From Comamonadaceae bacterium (GTDB lineage Bacteria > Pseudomonadota > Gammaproteobacteria > Burkholderiales > Burkholderiaceae_C): a stretch of DNA of 5,164 nt. Position numbers and translations under genes: made by a program. Positions 4,649-5,164 of this stretch are shown here, piece after piece (position 1 is the stretch's first letter; each line of letters starts with the position of its first letter). The stretch is from contig CANHKH010000272.1 in assembly GCA_947460165.1 (NCBI GenBank), forward strand, positions 1-5,164, in the 5' to 3' direction. Below the pieces are notes generated by a model, which saw nothing but the letters and a program-made list of their open reading frames with translations, made no database searches and was not told the origin of the DNA.

Positions 4649-5164
4649 TCAGTGGGCGTGGCTGCCGTGGGCCAAGGCGGCGGCCACCATCACCAGCATC
4701 AAGCCCATGGCCAACCAAAACAGCTGGGCCAGGGTCTCGCGGGCACTGAGCTTTTTCTGCAATTGAGGAATCAAATCGGCCAGCGCCACGTACAAAAAAC
4801 TGCTGGCCGCGACCACCAAAAAATAGGGCAGGTAAGCCTTGAGCTGGTCGACCAAATAAAAACCCACCACCCCGCCCAGCGCCGTGAAAGCACCGGCCAG
4901 CGAGACCTTGATGACGGCCATGCGCCGGTTCACGCTGGTCTCGCGCACCACCGCCAGGTCGCCCATGTGGTGTGGCACCTCGTGCATCAGCACGGCCAAA
5001 GCCGCCAGCCAGCCCAGCGCAGGGTCGGCCACAAAGGCCGAAGCAATCAGCACACCGTCGGCAAAGCAATGCAAGGTGTCACCCGTGAGCACCGCCCAGC
5101 CGCCAGAGCGCAGCAGGCCCTGATCCTGGGCCGGCTGCGCGGCAGAGCCATGGTGGTGATGGCC
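4649..5164 (-). CDS. ZIP family divalent metal transporter, N-terminus cut by window edge
   Basis: The C-terminal 171 residues of an inner-membrane carrier for zinc or another divalent metal. The frame is open to the right window edge, so the real start is outside; a GTG at 5092 is internal. The visible part begins in a His-rich stretch (GHHHHG), as in the cytosolic loop before TM4 of ZIP proteins. Counting from the first visible residue, the TM4 metal motif H32-C-F-A-D36-G and the TM5 motif H61-E-V-P-H-H-M-G-D69 follow, then three more hydrophobic segments (about 81-99, 106-127 and 146-165) and a C-terminal HGSHAH. Compared with the common LIV-1-like patterns HNxxDG and HExPHExGD, Cys replaces Asn in TM4 and His replaces the second Glu in TM5, which may alter metal choice. 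Direction (uptake) and substrate are family inferences. Confidence 0.9.
   Translation of the reverse strand, partial: GHHHHGSAAQPAQDQGLLRSGGWAVLTGDTLHCFADGVLIASAFVADPALGWLAALAVLMHEVPHHMGDLAVVRETSVNRRMAVIKVSLAGAFTALGGVVGFYLVDQLKAYLPYFLVVAASSFLYVALADLIPQLQKKLSARETLAQLFWLAMGLMLVMVAAALAHGSHAH

Noticed and set aside
5146..5164. CAT/CAC-rich stretch at the right edge as a microsatellite
   Set aside because: It encodes the His-rich loop of the ZIP transporter on the minus strand and is too short to call a repeat.

Overview
The window is GC-rich, densely packed bacterial chromosome. Its codon choice, the dxs-type cluster order (ispA next to xseB, beside a Rieske oxygenase gene) and the protein styles suggest a betaproteobacterium of the Burkholderiales, most likely Comamonadaceae (Rhodoferax/Limnohabitans/Polaromonas-like). 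That placement is an inference from sequence style, not from a database match. I see no tRNA, rRNA, insertion sequence, CRISPR array, prophage gene or broken gene.

Layout: (1) 1-888, minus strand: ispA (farnesyl diphosphate synthase, cut by the left window edge) preceded by xseB (exonuclease VII small subunit); the two are 4 bases apart and form one transcription unit. (2) 889-1173: a divergent intergenic region of about 285 bases. It holds candidate promoters in both directions, a run of 25-base-period repeats ending in a perfect palindrome, and two inverted repeats in the probable leader of the rightward operon, one followed by a T-rich tract. (3) 1174-4126, plus strand: a tight three-gene unit of a Rieske non-heme iron oxygenase, a 10-TM DMT/EamA permease (4-base overlap) and a two-domain SseA-like sulfurtransferase (20-base gap). 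(4) 4127-4307: an intergenic stretch rich in inverted repeats. (5) 4308-4574, plus: a small GlsB/YeaQ/YmgE-type membrane protein. (6) 4575-4648: a convergent gap with a small GC hairpin. (7) 4649-5164, minus: the C-terminal part of a ZIP-family metal transporter, cut by the right edge.

ispA and xseB are housekeeping genes (isoprenoid precursors; DNA repair nuclease subunit). The three-gene plus-strand unit is the least understood part. The oxygenase has no reductase gene beside it, its bridging residue between the two metal centres appears to be Glu rather than the usual Asp (as in carnitine monooxygenase CntA), and it is coupled to a permease and a sulfurtransferase. The substrate cannot be read from the sequence. 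Nothing here amounts to a clearly new system; this oxygenase/permease/sulfurtransferase cassette and its leader are the best candidates for follow-up.
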